DNA of 64,000 nt from Candidatus Thiovulum stygium (GTDB taxonomy: Bacteria > Campylobacterota > Campylobacteria > Campylobacterales > Thiovulaceae). The DNA lies in NCBI GenBank assembly GCA_021582295.1, contig CP091137.1:886001-950000 (forward strand), written 5' to 3'. The notes under the pieces were generated by a model that saw only the letters and a program-made list of their open reading frames with translations, made no database searches and was not told the origin of the DNA. The translations under genes and the position numbers were made by a program. Of this stretch, positions 34,795 to 44,231 are shown in pieces; position 1 is the first letter of the stretch; each line of letters starts with the position of its first letter.

Positions 34795-35529
34795 ATGAAA
34801 AATGTTGATGTTGAATTTGATTCAACCAAGCTTACTTTATATACGAGCCAAGATTTTGAATGGCTCATTTCTACAAAAGATGTTGCTTTTGGCTATGGAG
34901 TTTCAATGGAAAATATTAGATCTCAAAAAGCAAATCATAGCGATGAGTTAATAGAAGGTAAGCATTTTATATCAAATTTTACTATTTTTGACGGCAAACA
35001 AAATCGTTCAACAACAGTTTGGACAAAACGAGGAGTTATTCGATTAGGTTTTTTTATTAAATCTGAACGAGCGAAAAAGTTTCGCGATTGGGCAGAAGAT
35101 TTAGTAATTAATAAGCTTTCACAAACTCCCGAAAAATCTCATCAAACCGTTCAAGTTCAAAACCAAACTTTAGATATCAAACTTTACACTCAACAAAGCA
35201 GAGAAATTTTCGAATTAGTTCAACTCATAAATTCTCAAAATATTAAAAACTTATATTTTGCTGATAATTTATATAAAAAACTAAATCTTCAATCACCTCT
35301 CAAACTGCTAAAAATTGATCTCTCAAACTATTATCTAATTCCTACAGAATTAGGCAAATTTATAAATGCTTCAGCAATCGAAACAAACAAAATTCTCGAA
35401 TTAAAAGGTTTGCAAACTAAACAAAATGGAATTTGGATTTTAACTGAAAAAGGTCGTGATTTTGCTATCGAAGTTCAAAACGGCTCTTTTCTTCAAATTA
35501 AATGGAATCTCAAAGCAATTTCTGAATAG
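34795..35529 (+). CDS. Cassette K9: antirepressor-like protein with a distinct N-terminal domain and type B C-terminus
   Basis: 244 residues. The N-terminal 105 residues (FEWLISTKDVAFGYGVSMENIRSQKANHSDELIEGKHFI, VWTKRGVIRLGFFIKSERAKKFRDWAEDLVI) resemble phage antirepressor-type domains but are neither KilA-N, Bro-N, Rha nor AntA/B as seen in the other cassettes. The C-terminal 135 residues are the type B constant domain. Gene intact. Confidence 0.75.
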   Translation: MKNVDVEFDSTKLTLYTSQDFEWLISTKDVAFGYGVSMENIRSQKANHSDELIEGKHFISNFTIFDGKQNRSTTVWTKRGVIRLGFFIKSERAKKFRDWAEDLVINKLSQTPEKSHQTVQVQNQTLDIKLYTQQSREIFELVQLINSQNIKNLYFADNLYKKLNLQSPLKLLKIDLSNYYLIPTELGKFINASAIETNKILELKGLQTKQNGIWILTEKGRDFAIEVQNGSFLQIKWNLKAISE

Positions 35530-35545
35530 ATTTATTTTATTTTTC

Positions 35546-35574
35546 AACCTCATCATTTCGATTGCGATGAGGTT
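35546..35574. terminator. Octamer inverted-pair terminator after K9
   Basis: AACCTCATC and GATGAGGTT pair around an 11-base loop and are followed by TTT. The same structure ends K10, K11 and K12. Confidence 0.8.
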
Positions 35575-35630
35575 TTCAAGACTTTGTAAAATTTCATTAA
35601 ATAAAAAAAAGATTGAGAGGTTTTATATTA

Positions 35631-35840
35631 TTGGAATCGATAAAAGAAGAAAATATTATCAAGCACACTTGTCAGGAATTAGGAATCACTCAAAAAGAGT
35701 TAGCTCAAAGAACAGGTTTGTCAGTTAGTGCTATTTCAAAATGGAATCAGGGAGCAAAAATTCCAAATTCAGCAGAAAAAACTTTTAATTTATTGGTTGA
35801 AAATTTTAAATTAAATAAGCTCGTGCTAAAATTAATGTGA
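35631..35840 (+). CDS. Cassette K10: XRE helix-turn-helix regulator
   Basis: Start chosen at TTG 35631, 10 bases after GAGAGG; 69 residues. Header LESIKEENIIKHTCQELGITQKELA, shared with K11; variable section QRTGLSVSAISKWNQGAKIPNSAEKTF. The leader ACTTTGTAAAATTTCATTAAATAA is shared with K1 and K11. Confidence 0.8.
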   Translation: MESIKEENIIKHTCQELGITQKELAQRTGLSVSAISKWNQGAKIPNSAEKTFNLLVENFKLNKLVLKLM

Positions 35841-35892
35841 TTTATAGCATTTTTTATTAGCTATATAGAATTTTCTGTTATAATTTCTTTTA

Positions 35893-35930
35893 AACAAAGA
35901 GGTTCTAATTTTGAACTTGTCCTCTTTGTT
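35893..35930 (+). terminator. Attenuator-like hairpin in the K10 leader
   Basis: AACAAAGAGG and CCTCTTTGTT pair perfectly over 10 bases, followed by TTTTC. It lies downstream of a GTTATAAT promoter element (near 35876) and upstream of the Rha start, so it could terminate or attenuate transcription into that gene. It is unique to K10. Confidence 0.6.
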
Positions 35931-35956
35931 TTCAAATTTATTATTAAAGGTTAAAC

Positions 35957-36706
35957 TTGAATGCAAATTCTAGCACAAATATTGTGGAAATAATTGAAAA
36001 TGAGGCTATGGTTTCTCATAGAGTTATTGCAAAAAATACCGATAATCTCGAAGTTTCAGTGCAAAATCTTATAAACAAACATATGGCGAAATTAGAACTT
36101 TTTGGAAAGGTTCATTTTCAAAATGAGGCTATAACAAACTCTAAAAATAAAATCAACGAAGAAAAAACTTACTATCTAAATGAACCTCAAGCAACTTTAC
36201 TTTTAACTTTCATGCGAAATAACGAAATTATTATCGAGTTTAAAGTTCGTCTAGTTAAAGAGTTTTATCGTATGCGAGAAGAAATAAAATCAAAACAACA
36301 AACTCCCGAAAAATCTCATCAAACCGTTCAAGTTCAAAACCAAACTTTAGATATCAAACTTTACACTCAACAAAGCAGAGAAATTTTCGAATTAGTTCAA
36401 CTCATAAATTCTCAAAATATTAAAAACTTATATTTTGCTGATAATTTATATAAAAAACTAAATCTTCAATCACCTCTCGAACTGCTAAAAATTGATCTCT
36501 CAAACTATTATTTAATTCCTACAGAATTAGGTAACTTTATAAATGCTTCAGCAATCGAAACAAACAAAATTCTCGAATTAAAAGGTTTGCAAACTAAACA
36601 AAATGGAATTTGGATTTTAACTGAAAAAGGTCGTGATTTCGCTATCGAAGTTCAAAACGGCTCTTTTCTTCAAATTAAATGGAATCTCAAAGCAATTTCT
36701 GAATAG
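35957..36706 (+). CDS. Cassette K10: Rha-domain protein with type B C-terminal domain
   Basis: 249 residues, TTG start at 35957 eight bases after AAAGG. Rha domain: AMVSHRVIAKNTDNLEVSVQNLI, LNEPQATLLLTFMRNNEIIIEFKVRLVKEFYRM. Type B constant C-terminus to KWNLKAISE. Intact. The DNA spanning its type B domain is almost identical to those of K9 and K11. Confidence 0.84.
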   Translation: MNANSSTNIVEIIENEAMVSHRVIAKNTDNLEVSVQNLINKHMAKLELFGKVHFQNEAITNSKNKINEEKTYYLNEPQATLLLTFMRNNEIIIEFKVRLVKEFYRMREEIKSKQQTPEKSHQTVQVQNQTLDIKLYTQQSREIFELVQLINSQNIKNLYFADNLYKKLNLQSPLELLKIDLSNYYLIPTELGNFINASAIETNKILELKGLQTKQNGIWILTEKGRDFAIEVQNGSFLQIKWNLKAISE

Positions 36707-36724
36707 ATTAGAGTTTATTTTTTT

Positions 36725-36753
36725 AACCTCATCATTCCGATTGCGATGAGGTT
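36725..36753. terminator. Octamer inverted-pair terminator after K10
   Basis: AACCTCATC...GATGAGGTT with trailing TTT, as after K9. Confidence 0.8.
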
Positions 36754-36808
36754 TTCAAGACTTTGTAAAATTTCATTAAATAAAAAAAGATTGAGAGGTT
36801 TTATATTA

Positions 36809-37024
36809 TTGGAATCGATAAAAGAAGAAAATATTATCAAGCACACTTGTCAGGAATTAGGAATCACTCAAAAAGAGTTAGCCGAAATCACAGGATATGC
36901 AAGAGAGACTATTTCAAGATGGAAATCTAGTAACGAACTTCCAAAAAGTGCTGAAAATCATCTATTTTTATTAGTGAAATATAAAAAATTTACTGAATTA
37001 GAAAACTTGATTAGAAGCACTTAA
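36809..37024 (+). CDS. Cassette K11: XRE helix-turn-helix regulator
   Basis: TTG start at 36809 after GAGAGG; 71 residues. Header as in K10; variable section ITGYARETISRWKSSNELPKSAENHLFLLV. Confidence 0.8.
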   Translation: MESIKEENIIKHTCQELGITQKELAEITGYARETISRWKSSNELPKSAENHLFLLVKYKKFTELENLIRST

Positions 37025-37028
37025 AAGC

Positions 37029-37057
37029 TTGACTTATTGATTTTAATCACATATAAT
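37029..37057 (+). promoter_or_regulatory. K11 internal promoter for the KilA-N gene
   Basis: TTGACT (37029-37034) and TATAAT (37052-37057), 17-base spacing, immediately after the HTH stop. Comparable promoters occur in K5, K12 and K14. Confidence 0.75.
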
Positions 37058-37123
37058 TTGTTTCATTAAGAAGAGTCGCTTCAAACCAAACTCTCCTTAA
37101 ATATCTTTTATAGGCAAAATGCT

Positions 37124-37880
37124 ATGGAAATCATAACAAAAAAATTTCACAATCAGGCAACTCAAATTTCAGTTGATTTTCTTCTTGATGAGACAATTTA
37201 CATCAATGCTACAAAAGTAGCAAAACAATTCAATAAATTACCTGCTGACTGGTTAAGAACCAAAGAAACTAAAGAATACATAAAGGCAATAGCCCATTAT
37301 GGGAATTTACATAATGGCGATTTAGTGGTAGTTCGTAAAGGTGGAAATGATCTTTCTCTTACTGGAACTTGGATTCACCGAAAATTGATAATCGCTTTTG
37401 CTAGATGGCTTTCTCCAGATTTTGCTGTTTGGTGCGACATTCAAATTGAAAATATTTTAAAATCAAAACAACAAACTCCCGAAAAACCTCATCAAACTGT
37501 TCAAGTTCAAAATGAAACTTTAGATATCAAACTTTACACTCAACAAAGCAGAGAAATTTTCGAATTAGTTCAACTCATAAATTCTCAAAATATTAAAAAC
37601 TTATATTTTGCTGATAATTTATATAAAAACTTGAATCATTCAATCGCCTCTCGAACTGCTAAAAATTGATCTCTCAAACTATTATCTAATTCCTACAGAA
37701 TTAGGTAACCTTATAAATGCTTCAGCAATCGAAACAAACAAAATTCTTGAAGCAAAAGGTTTGCAAACTAAACAAAATGGAATTTGGATTTTAACTGAAA
37801 AAGGTCGTGATTTCGCTATCGAAGTTCAAAACGGCTCTTTTCTTCAAATTAAATGGAATCTCAAAGCAATTTCTGAATAG
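37124..37880 (+). pseudogene. Cassette K11: KilA-N protein with type B C-terminal domain, frameshifted
   Basis: KilA-N domain VYINATKVAKQFNKLPADWLRT-like (IYINATKVAKQF), GTWIHRKLIIAFARWLSPDFAVWCD, then the type B domain. About 37635 a single extra base (TTGAATCATTCAATC where intact copies read CTAAATCTTCAATC) ends the frame at residue 181. The remainder of the type B domain continues in the next frame to TAG at 37878-37880. The first 60 bases are nearly identical to the start of K14. Confidence 0.8.
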
Positions 37881-37896
37881 ATTTATTTTATTTTTC

Positions 37897-37925
37897 AACC
37901 TCATCATTTCGATTGCGATGAGGTT
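37897..37925. terminator. Octamer inverted-pair terminator after K11
   Basis: AACCTCATC...GATGAGGTT followed by six T, the strongest of this series. Confidence 0.85.
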
Positions 37926-37935
37926 TTTTCTAAAT

Positions 37936-38562
37936 TCACTACCTTTACAGCCATGAGGGAATTTAGATTTTTTCAAAATTTAATTTTTCAACGAAAAAGC
38001 TAAATTTTATATTTTAACAACTTAATAAATAGACTTGAGATAATTTTATAAATTAATAAATAAACTTGATTTTTCAAAATTTGGTGATGAGGTTTTTAAA
38101 TATTTTACTGATTTTGAACCGCTTTGGGATTTTTGTAAAAATATTTTTGAGACTTTTAATAATATAATTTTATTTATATTTTTAAGCTAAATTATCTAAT
38201 TTTTAGCAAAATTTTTGAAACTTAAATATAAATTTACAGATAGTCTAACTCCAAAAACCGCGACTTACGACCTTTTCGTTTATATTTTTCTAGTTTTTTT
38301 GAGTCGAAAAAATAGCTAAAAAATTGCTAAACTTAAAAAAATAAATTACATTGAGAGCAAAAATACACTTTTTGTGTATTTAAATACACTTTTGTAAAAA
38401 GTCTCGGATCAACTAGGCTTATACTAAAAAAGTGGTCAGATCGATTTTTCACAGTATGGGGAGGCAACTCCCTATATAAATATTGGAATAGTTGAGAAAA
38501 AATTAAATTATTTTATAGCCGAAAAATATATCTAGTTTTTTATTTTTTAGCTTTAGCTTGTA
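37936..38562. repeat. Long inverted repeat, left arm (cassette tail element)
   Basis: About 620 non-coding bases that recur in inverted orientation at 61922-62535 with an estimated 85-90% identity. Features kept in both are the opening TTTACAGCCATG, a GATGAGGT octamer, the stretch GTCGTAAG-type/ACGACCTTTTCGTTTATA, TTTGTGTATTTAAATACAC, GTGGTCAGATCGATTTTTCACAGTATGG and a GGGAG-GCAA-CTCCC tetraloop hairpin. It follows the last cassette of an array on both sides. An untranslated RNA or a replication/recombination element is possible; I see no gene. Bases 38563-38727 hold only the transporter leader. Confidence 0.85.
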
Positions 38563-38727
38563 ATGTTTAAAAAAGAAGTTTTTAAAATATTGGCTTTAGC
38601 TTTTTTTGATATTTTAATGAGTGCATAATTACTATATTTAGCTATTTCAGAAAAAATGACTCTGTAGATAAAAAGTAACTATAATTCGATATCAAACAAT
38701 CTTATTTTATGGAGGTAGCAAAAAGAA

Positions 38728-40470
38728 GTGCTATCAAAATTTCTCTTTTTCGGCATTTTAGCCTATGTTCTTGTCAGTTTTGACAATATTCAAACTATTG
38801 TAGCAGGTATTGCTATATTTATTGTTGGTATGTTTTTTATGGAGGAGGGTTTTAAGAATTTCGCTGGTGGAACTATGCAAAATATTCTACGAAATTGGAC
38901 AAATTCAACTCCAAAAGCAATAACAACAGGTTTTATCGCAACAACAGCTGTTCAAAGCTCTTCTCTCTTAAGTTTAATTATTATTTCATTTTTATCTGCT
39001 GGTATTTTAACTCTTAATCAGGCCATCGGAGTTGTATTTGGTTCTAATATCGGAAGCACAACAACTGCTTGGATTGTTTCATTACTTGGTGTCAAAATAG
39101 ATATTGCTCATTATGCGATGATGATCATTGTTTTTGGTGTTGCTTCTAAATTTGTTAAAGGTAAAACTGCTCAAGGTATTGGTGATGCATTATTAGGAAT
39201 AGGTTTTGTATTTTTAGGAATCGATTTAATGAAAGATGGTTTCGATAGTATGAAAAATGGTATTAATTTAGCTGAATATCATATTAACGGTATTCTTGGA
39301 ATAATTACTTATGTTATTGTCGGCATAATAATTACAATAGTTATTCAAAGTAGTGCAGCAACTATGACTCTTGTTATTGTCGCAATTTCTTCTAATCAAA
39401 TTGCCTATATCGACGGTGTTGCTCTTGCAATTGGTGCAAACATTGGAACAACTATTACAGCAGTTATTGGAGCAATTAGTTCAAATGCTGATGGTAAAAA
39501 ATTAGCTTTAGTCCATTTTACTTTTAATGTTGTTACAGCTATTATTGTTGTTATATTAATTCAGCCTATGGTAGCTTTAATTGACCTCATCGCACCATTA
39601 GTTGGAATTGCTACAACAGATTTAGCTATGAAATTATCTCTTTTTCATACTGTATTTAATATAACTGGAGTTTTAATTTTATCTCCATTTATCCCATTTT
39701 TTGTTAAAATCCTTGAAGATACTTTTATTGATCCAAAATTAAAAAGTGGCGAACCAAAATTTTTAAATATGCAAAGTATCGAAACTTCAGTAACATCAAT
39801 TACAGCTATTAAAAAAGAGAGCGAACATTTATATCATAATAGTCTTGAAATTATAGTTCATGGTCTTTCGTTACATCGTAAAGATGTTTTTTCTGAAAAA
39901 GCTATAAAACAAATTATTGCTGAATCTCAAAAACCAGTTGATATCGATATCGATCAAATGTATCAAGTTACTGTTAAAAATTTATATGGCGAAATAATTA
40001 AGTTTTCTTCTCTTGCTCAAGAAAAAATGACTGTAATAGATATTAAATATATTTATTCGCTTAAAATTGTAAATAGAGGTATTGTTCGAGCTATTAAAGA
40101 TATTGAAAAAATTCAAGATAATATGAATGGTTTTATAAATCATGAAAATAATTATATTAGACATGAATATAATTTACTTCGAGAAAAAATGATCAAAATT
40201 TTTAGAGAATTACGAAAAATCGAAGAGAGTCAAAATTTTACAGATTCACTTTTATCTCTTGAAATGCTTAAAAAAGAAATGACTGATATTGATACTATTG
40301 CAAATGGTCGTCTTGATGGAATGATTCGAGAAAGACAAATCGATACAAAAATGGCAACATCTTTAATTAATGACAGTATTTATATTTATAATGTGGCTAA
40401 TCGTCTTCTTGAATTTGCTGAAACAGTTTGGGCTGATAACGAAATACTTCGAGAATACAATAATAATTAA
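38728..40470 (+). CDS. Na+/phosphate cotransporter family protein with PhoU-like C-terminus
   Basis: 580 residues, GTG start 8-9 bases after GGAGG. About nine hydrophobic helices fill residues 1-330, with the duplicated QSS motif of Na/Pi-cotransporters (TTAVQSSSLLS near 65-75 and IVIQSSAATMTLV near 213) and GSNIGSTTTAW / GANIGTTITA. Residues 350-570 are helical and resemble PhoU, as in NptA/YjbB-type proteins. It imports or exports phosphate at the inner membrane. Monocistronic, flanked by repeats and a terminator. Confidence 0.88.
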   Translation: MLSKFLFFGILAYVLVSFDNIQTIVAGIAIFIVGMFFMEEGFKNFAGGTMQNILRNWTNSTPKAITTGFIATTAVQSSSLLSLIIISFLSAGILTLNQAIGVVFGSNIGSTTTAWIVSLLGVKIDIAHYAMMIIVFGVASKFVKGKTAQGIGDALLGIGFVFLGIDLMKDGFDSMKNGINLAEYHINGILGIITYVIVGIIITIVIQSSAATMTLVIVAISSNQIAYIDGVALAIGANIGTTITAVIGAISSNADGKKLALVHFTFNVVTAIIVVILIQPMVALIDLIAPLVGIATTDLAMKLSLFHTVFNITGVLILSPFIPFFVKILEDTFIDPKLKSGEPKFLNMQSIETSVTSITAIKKESEHLYHNSLEIIVHGLSLHRKDVFSEKAIKQIIAESQKPVDIDIDQMYQVTVKNLYGEIIKFSSLAQEKMTVIDIKYIYSLKIVNRGIVRAIKDIEKIQDNMNGFINHENNYIRHEYNLLREKMIKIFRELRKIEESQNFTDSLLSLEMLKKEMTDIDTIANGRLDGMIRERQIDTKMATSLINDSIYIYNVANRLLEFAETVWADNEILREYNNN

Positions 40471-40483
40471 ACTCACTCACTCA

Positions 40484-40519
40484 ATAAACTATAAACTATA
40501 AACTATAAACTATAAACTA
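40484..40519. repeat. Short tandem repeat, 7-base unit
   Basis: AAACTAT is repeated about five times just after the transporter stop codon, a simple-sequence tract of unknown role. Confidence 0.85.
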
Positions 40520-40520
40520 A

Positions 40521-40549
40521 GGAAGTAAGAGATTTTCTTTCTTACTTCC
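40521..40549. terminator. Bidirectional terminator between transporter and mutS7
   Basis: GGAAGTAAGA and TCTTACTTCC form a perfect 10-bp stem around a 9-base T-rich loop between two convergent genes. Confidence 0.75.
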
Positions 40550-40572
40550 ATAATTCAAATAAACTTAAATTT

Positions 40573-43566
40573 TTATAATTCAGAAACTTTTTCGATATTT
40601 ATATTTTCTTCAATTTCATAATGCAATTCTAAACCTGATGAGGTCATCACAAAACCTTTAACATCGATTTTATGATTATGAATTGCAAGATGATGTTCTT
40701 TACAAAGTGGAATCAAATTATGTTTATGATGTTTTGAGAAATGTCCAATAAAGCCATTTTTAGATAATTTTTTTTCAGCAATATGATGAACCTCATCAAC
40801 TTTTTCACCACATATAATACACTTTGTAAGATATAGCGAATTATTATATTTACTCTGTTTTTTCTGCATTAAAACTTCAATATCACTATATTCTTCAGAG
40901 AGTCTTTTTCGAATCGAATTAGCACCTTTTAAAAACTTCTCGTCCATATGTAGAGAACGAGCAAATTCTAGTCCATAAATACTACTTCCACTACCAATTT
41001 GTAATTTTCGATTAAATATAAGTTTATCATTAGTTTCATCATATTTTACGGCTAAATGCAAATTTACAACAGAACTTAAACTTTGAACCTCATCGATTTT
41101 AGTCAATTGATGTAAATGTGTAGCAAATACAAAAAGTGTTTTTTCTTCAACTAATCGCATAATTGCACTTGAAACAATTGCAACTCCAGAAAGTGTCTCT
41201 GTTCCGTGAGAGATTTCATCACCAAGCACAATTGTTTTTTCTCCAGCTCGATTAAAAATATTTTTCAATTCGACCATTTCGACGGCAAAACTTGAAAGAC
41301 CTTTTTGTAAATTATCTCGAGAAACAATTCGAGTAAAAAGCGATTTAAATATAGAAAATCTCATTTTTTCAGCAGGAACAGGAAAACCACTTTGAGCTAA
41401 AATTATTGCTATTCCAATACTTTTCATTAATGAAGATTTGCCACTCGAATTAATTCCATAAAGCAAAATGCCATTAATTTTTTCATCTTCAGTTCCATCA
41501 ATACTATTTTTATCAAAATTATCAATATCGCTTAAATAGTTTTTATTGCCTAAAAAAATATCATTTGGAACATAAATTCCAGCAGATTCTCGTCGTTCAA
41601 TTAGTGGATGTCGAAGTTTAAAAATTTGCAAAAAATTATCGCCAGTTGCAACATCAACAATTTCGGGTTGGCAATATTTCAAGCTATTTCGAACTTTGCC
41701 ACTTGCAACAGCAATATCAATTTTAGCAATAAATTGAGAAATTTTTTCAAGTAAAATTGAAAATTTGCTATCAATTTCATTAAGCTGTATATAAAATTCA
41801 TCTCGTAAAAGTGAAATTAGTTTTGTTTGTGAAGCTGAAATCTGTTCAGAAAGTTTTTCAATAATGTCAGCGGTAATTTTCACATTGTTCGAAAGTTTGC
41901 GAACTTTAAAATCGCGAAAATAATATTCACGAGAGCCAACGACAACTTTTTCTTCGAGAAAATCTCGTTCAATTAGATTAAAACGGTTAGCCGTTAAAGT
42001 AATATAATAACCCTCTTTGTCAAGCGAAGCCAACGAAACCATTTCGCTATCGCTTTTATTAGTTCTATTTTTTAAGAGTTCAGATATCTTATCACTTATA
42101 GAATTTAAAGTTTTTATATAACCTGAGATATCATTTTCAATTCTATCAATTTCAAGACTTACACCTTTTAAAAAGATATTTTCGTCGATTTTATCGATAT
42201 TAAATTTCTGTGTCATTAATAATTCAAAGTAATTATCTATAAAATCAATAATAGATTTAATTTCAATTTCAGAAAAATAAAAATCATCGATGAGGTTTCG
42301 TTTGACAAGATTCGAAATTTCAATAACAGCAAAAAGTGAAATATGCAAATAATTTATTTCAAATGGATGCAATTTTTTCAATTTAATTCGTCTTGAAATT
42401 CGTTCGATATCATAAATTTTCTTTAAGTTTGATTCAATTTCTAATAAAAAAGGATATACTCTATCAGCTAAAGATAATCGCGATTTAATCTCAATGCCAT
42501 CAGAAATTGGATTTAATAAACGAGCTTTTAATAGTCGTTTGCCCATTGCTGTTGAACTTTTATCAACGAGCGACAAAATCGAATTTTCCCCTTTTAAAGC
42601 AGAATTAGAGATAATATCTAGCTGTTCGATGGCATTATTTCCAAGATAAAAACGATTCCGATTTTCTACAATTTTGGGACGATCAAGTCGTTCTACGATT
42701 TTATAATCGTGTTGAAAAATAAAATCTATTAATATTGCTAAAGATTCTGAAGCAAGATGCAAATGTTCAATATTTAGCTCTTCAATTGGAGATAAAAACG
42801 AATCAGTATTAAAAACTCGTTTGAATAATTCATTTTGAAAATCAATTTTTGTTCGTCCAGAATGAACTGAAAAATGGTAATTTTTTTTAACTTCTAAATA
42901 TTCAAAAATTCTTTGTTGATTTATAAATTTAGAGATAAAATTAATGACAATTTCAGAAGTTTTATAAGTATGTAATAAATTAAAAACCTCATCAAGAGCA
43001 TAATTTGGATCTTCAAGTGTGCTATGAATTTCTGCAATAATTGAGATACCAGTTGATACATCAATTGCTGAATAACCTATCGAATAACTTCCTTTGTGTG
43101 CATCAATAGTTAAAGCGACAATATAATTTTCGCTACTATCTGAAATATAATCGAAATTCGTCCCTGGGGATATAATTTGATGTAAATATCTTGTTACAGT
43201 TGGTGGTTCTCCTCGCTGACGAATTAAAATAATCGTATATTTATTCTCGCCAATAATTCTGTTCAAATGTCGTTCAAATGCAACTGTTGGAACTCCAGCC
43301 ATAAATGGATTTTTTATCGAATTTTCAGCGATGCTCTTATTTTTTCGAGTTAGTTGAATATTTAACATTTCAGCAACTTCTCGAGCTTTTCCAATTTTCA
43401 TCTCTTCGTTATCGACAGAATAAATTTCAAAAAAGCTTCCAAGTTCAATAAACATTAGCACATTTTCGCCATATTTTGATTCAAAAATTTCTTGAAGTTC
43501 AAAATATATATCTGTTAAAAGTCTTTTTGGATCAGCTAATTTTCTATTAATTTCTTCAGATGTCAT
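40573..43566 (-). CDS. mutS: MutS7-type DNA mismatch repair protein with C-terminal HNH domain
   Basis: 997 residues. The N-terminus has the mismatch-binding motif as GSFFEIYS (about 42-49, FFE where MutS1 has FYE), followed by lever/clamp regions. The ATPase has Walker A GINSSGKSSLMKSIG, the SRDNLQKGLSSFAVEM loop, Walker B IVLGDEISHGTETLSG and ATHLHQL. The last 95 residues are an HNH nuclease zinc domain (CIICGEKVDEVHHI, NLIPLCKEHHLAIH). This MutS+HNH layout is that of MutS7, known from epsilonproteobacteria, octocoral mitochondria and giant viruses. Frame fully open, with five octamers inside. Confidence 0.92.
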   Translation of the reverse strand: MTSEEINRKLADPKRLLTDIYFELQEIFESKYGENVLMFIELGSFFEIYSVDNEEMKIGKAREVAEMLNIQLTRKNKSIAENSIKNPFMAGVPTVAFERHLNRIIGENKYTIILIRQRGEPPTVTRYLHQIISPGTNFDYISDSSENYIVALTIDAHKGSYSIGYSAIDVSTGISIIAEIHSTLEDPNYALDEVFNLLHTYKTSEIVINFISKFINQQRIFEYLEVKKNYHFSVHSGRTKIDFQNELFKRVFNTDSFLSPIEELNIEHLHLASESLAILIDFIFQHDYKIVERLDRPKIVENRNRFYLGNNAIEQLDIISNSALKGENSILSLVDKSSTAMGKRLLKARLLNPISDGIEIKSRLSLADRVYPFLLEIESNLKKIYDIERISRRIKLKKLHPFEINYLHISLFAVIEISNLVKRNLIDDFYFSEIEIKSIIDFIDNYFELLMTQKFNIDKIDENIFLKGVSLEIDRIENDISGYIKTLNSISDKISELLKNRTNKSDSEMVSLASLDKEGYYITLTANRFNLIERDFLEEKVVVGSREYYFRDFKVRKLSNNVKITADIIEKLSEQISASQTKLISLLRDEFYIQLNEIDSKFSILLEKISQFIAKIDIAVASGKVRNSLKYCQPEIVDVATGDNFLQIFKLRHPLIERRESAGIYVPNDIFLGNKNYLSDIDNFDKNSIDGTEDEKINGILLYGINSSGKSSLMKSIGIAIILAQSGFPVPAEKMRFSIFKSLFTRIVSRDNLQKGLSSFAVEMVELKNIFNRAGEKTIVLGDEISHGTETLSGVAIVSSAIMRLVEEKTLFVFATHLHQLTKIDEVQSLSSVVNLHLAVKYDETNDKLIFNRKLQIGSGSSIYGLEFARSLHMDEKFLKGANSIRKRLSEEYSDIEVLMQKKQSKYNNSLYLTKCIICGEKVDEVHHIAEKKLSKNGFIGHFSKHHKHNLIPLCKEHHLAIHNHKIDVKGFVMTSSGLELHYEIEENINIEKVSEL

Positions 43567-43708
43567 ATAAATTTATTTGTAACCTCCACTTATTTTATAT
43601 AATTTTTTCAGAATTTTAAATTCTGAAGTTTAAAGTGTTGCAATTATACAAAATTAGCTAAATTTACTAATGGATTCCCGTGTCGTCGAATTTTATAACA
43701 ATGATACA

Positions 43709-43808
43709 ATTTCCACAAAAATTTTTAAGGCTATTTTTATTAAAAAATAAAAATTTAATCTTCAGTTATAATTGATGAAAAAGTTCTTAATCCTAATTTA
43801 TATAATTC
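43709..43808 (+). pseudogene. Deleted fragment of the TPR lipoprotein 5' region
   Basis: ATTTCCACAAAAATTTTTAA and the following TTAAAAAAT...ATTTAATCTT copy the promoter and start of the TPR gene (31650-31702). The sequence then jumps to AGTTATAATTGATGAAAAAG, matching 31868-31913. About 165 internal bases are missing. It sits directly before cassette K12, as the full TPR gene sits before K8, so TPR end and cassette were probably duplicated together. Confidence 0.8.
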
Positions 43809-43820
43809 GCGAAATTCGTC

Positions 43821-43843
43821 ATATTCGGGCTTGACCCGAATAT
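43821..43843. repeat. Dispersed palindrome ATATTCGGG...CCCGAATAT
   Basis: Second copy in plus orientation of the 34373 element, in the same context (palindrome, TTCAAGCCTTAAG, AAAAGGAT, MENQSQ-type HTH). Confidence 0.75.
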
Positions 43844-43892
43844 TCAAGCCTTAAGTTTTGATAAAATAAAAACAAAAAGGATAAATTCGAAA

Positions 43893-44147
43893 ATGGAAAA
43901 TCAATCGCAACCTGAAGAAAATTTAGTTAAAAAAACTTGTCGAGAATTAGGAATCACTCAAAAAGAGTTAGCGGAGAGAATTGGGGTAAGTCGTCAAACA
44001 GTTTCAGACTGGTCGAGTGGTCGTTCCGATATTACTAAAATGGGGCGAACTGTATTAACATTATTATTAATAGAACAAAAATATTATAATTTAATAAATA
44101 CTTTTAAATTTGCAATGGGTGAAAATAGAGAACGACATTCTTTTTAG
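43893..44147 (+). CDS. Cassette K12: XRE helix-turn-helix regulator
   Basis: 84 residues, MENQSQPEEN header and variable section IGVSRQTVSDWSSGRSDITKMGRTVLTLL. The recognition helix SRQTVSDW is that of K5, although header type differs; this fits exchange of variable segments between lineages. Confidence 0.85.
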   Translation: MENQSQPEENLVKKTCRELGITQKELAERIGVSRQTVSDWSSGRSDITKMGRTVLTLLLIEQKYYNLINTFKFAMGENRERHSF

Positions 44148-44173
44148 AATATCGGAAACCAAAGACGGATTTC

Positions 44174-44203
44174 TTGACTTTTTTAATTTTACTTTTGTAT
44201 AAT
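44174..44203 (+). promoter_or_regulatory. K12 internal promoter for the KilA-N gene
   Basis: TTGACT (44174-44179) and TATAAT (44198-44203), 18-base spacing. TCGGAA upstream and TTCCGA overlapping the -10 form a loose inverted repeat. Confidence 0.7.
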
Positions 44204-44231
44204 TCCGACATCTTTATTTTTTAGGTAAAAG

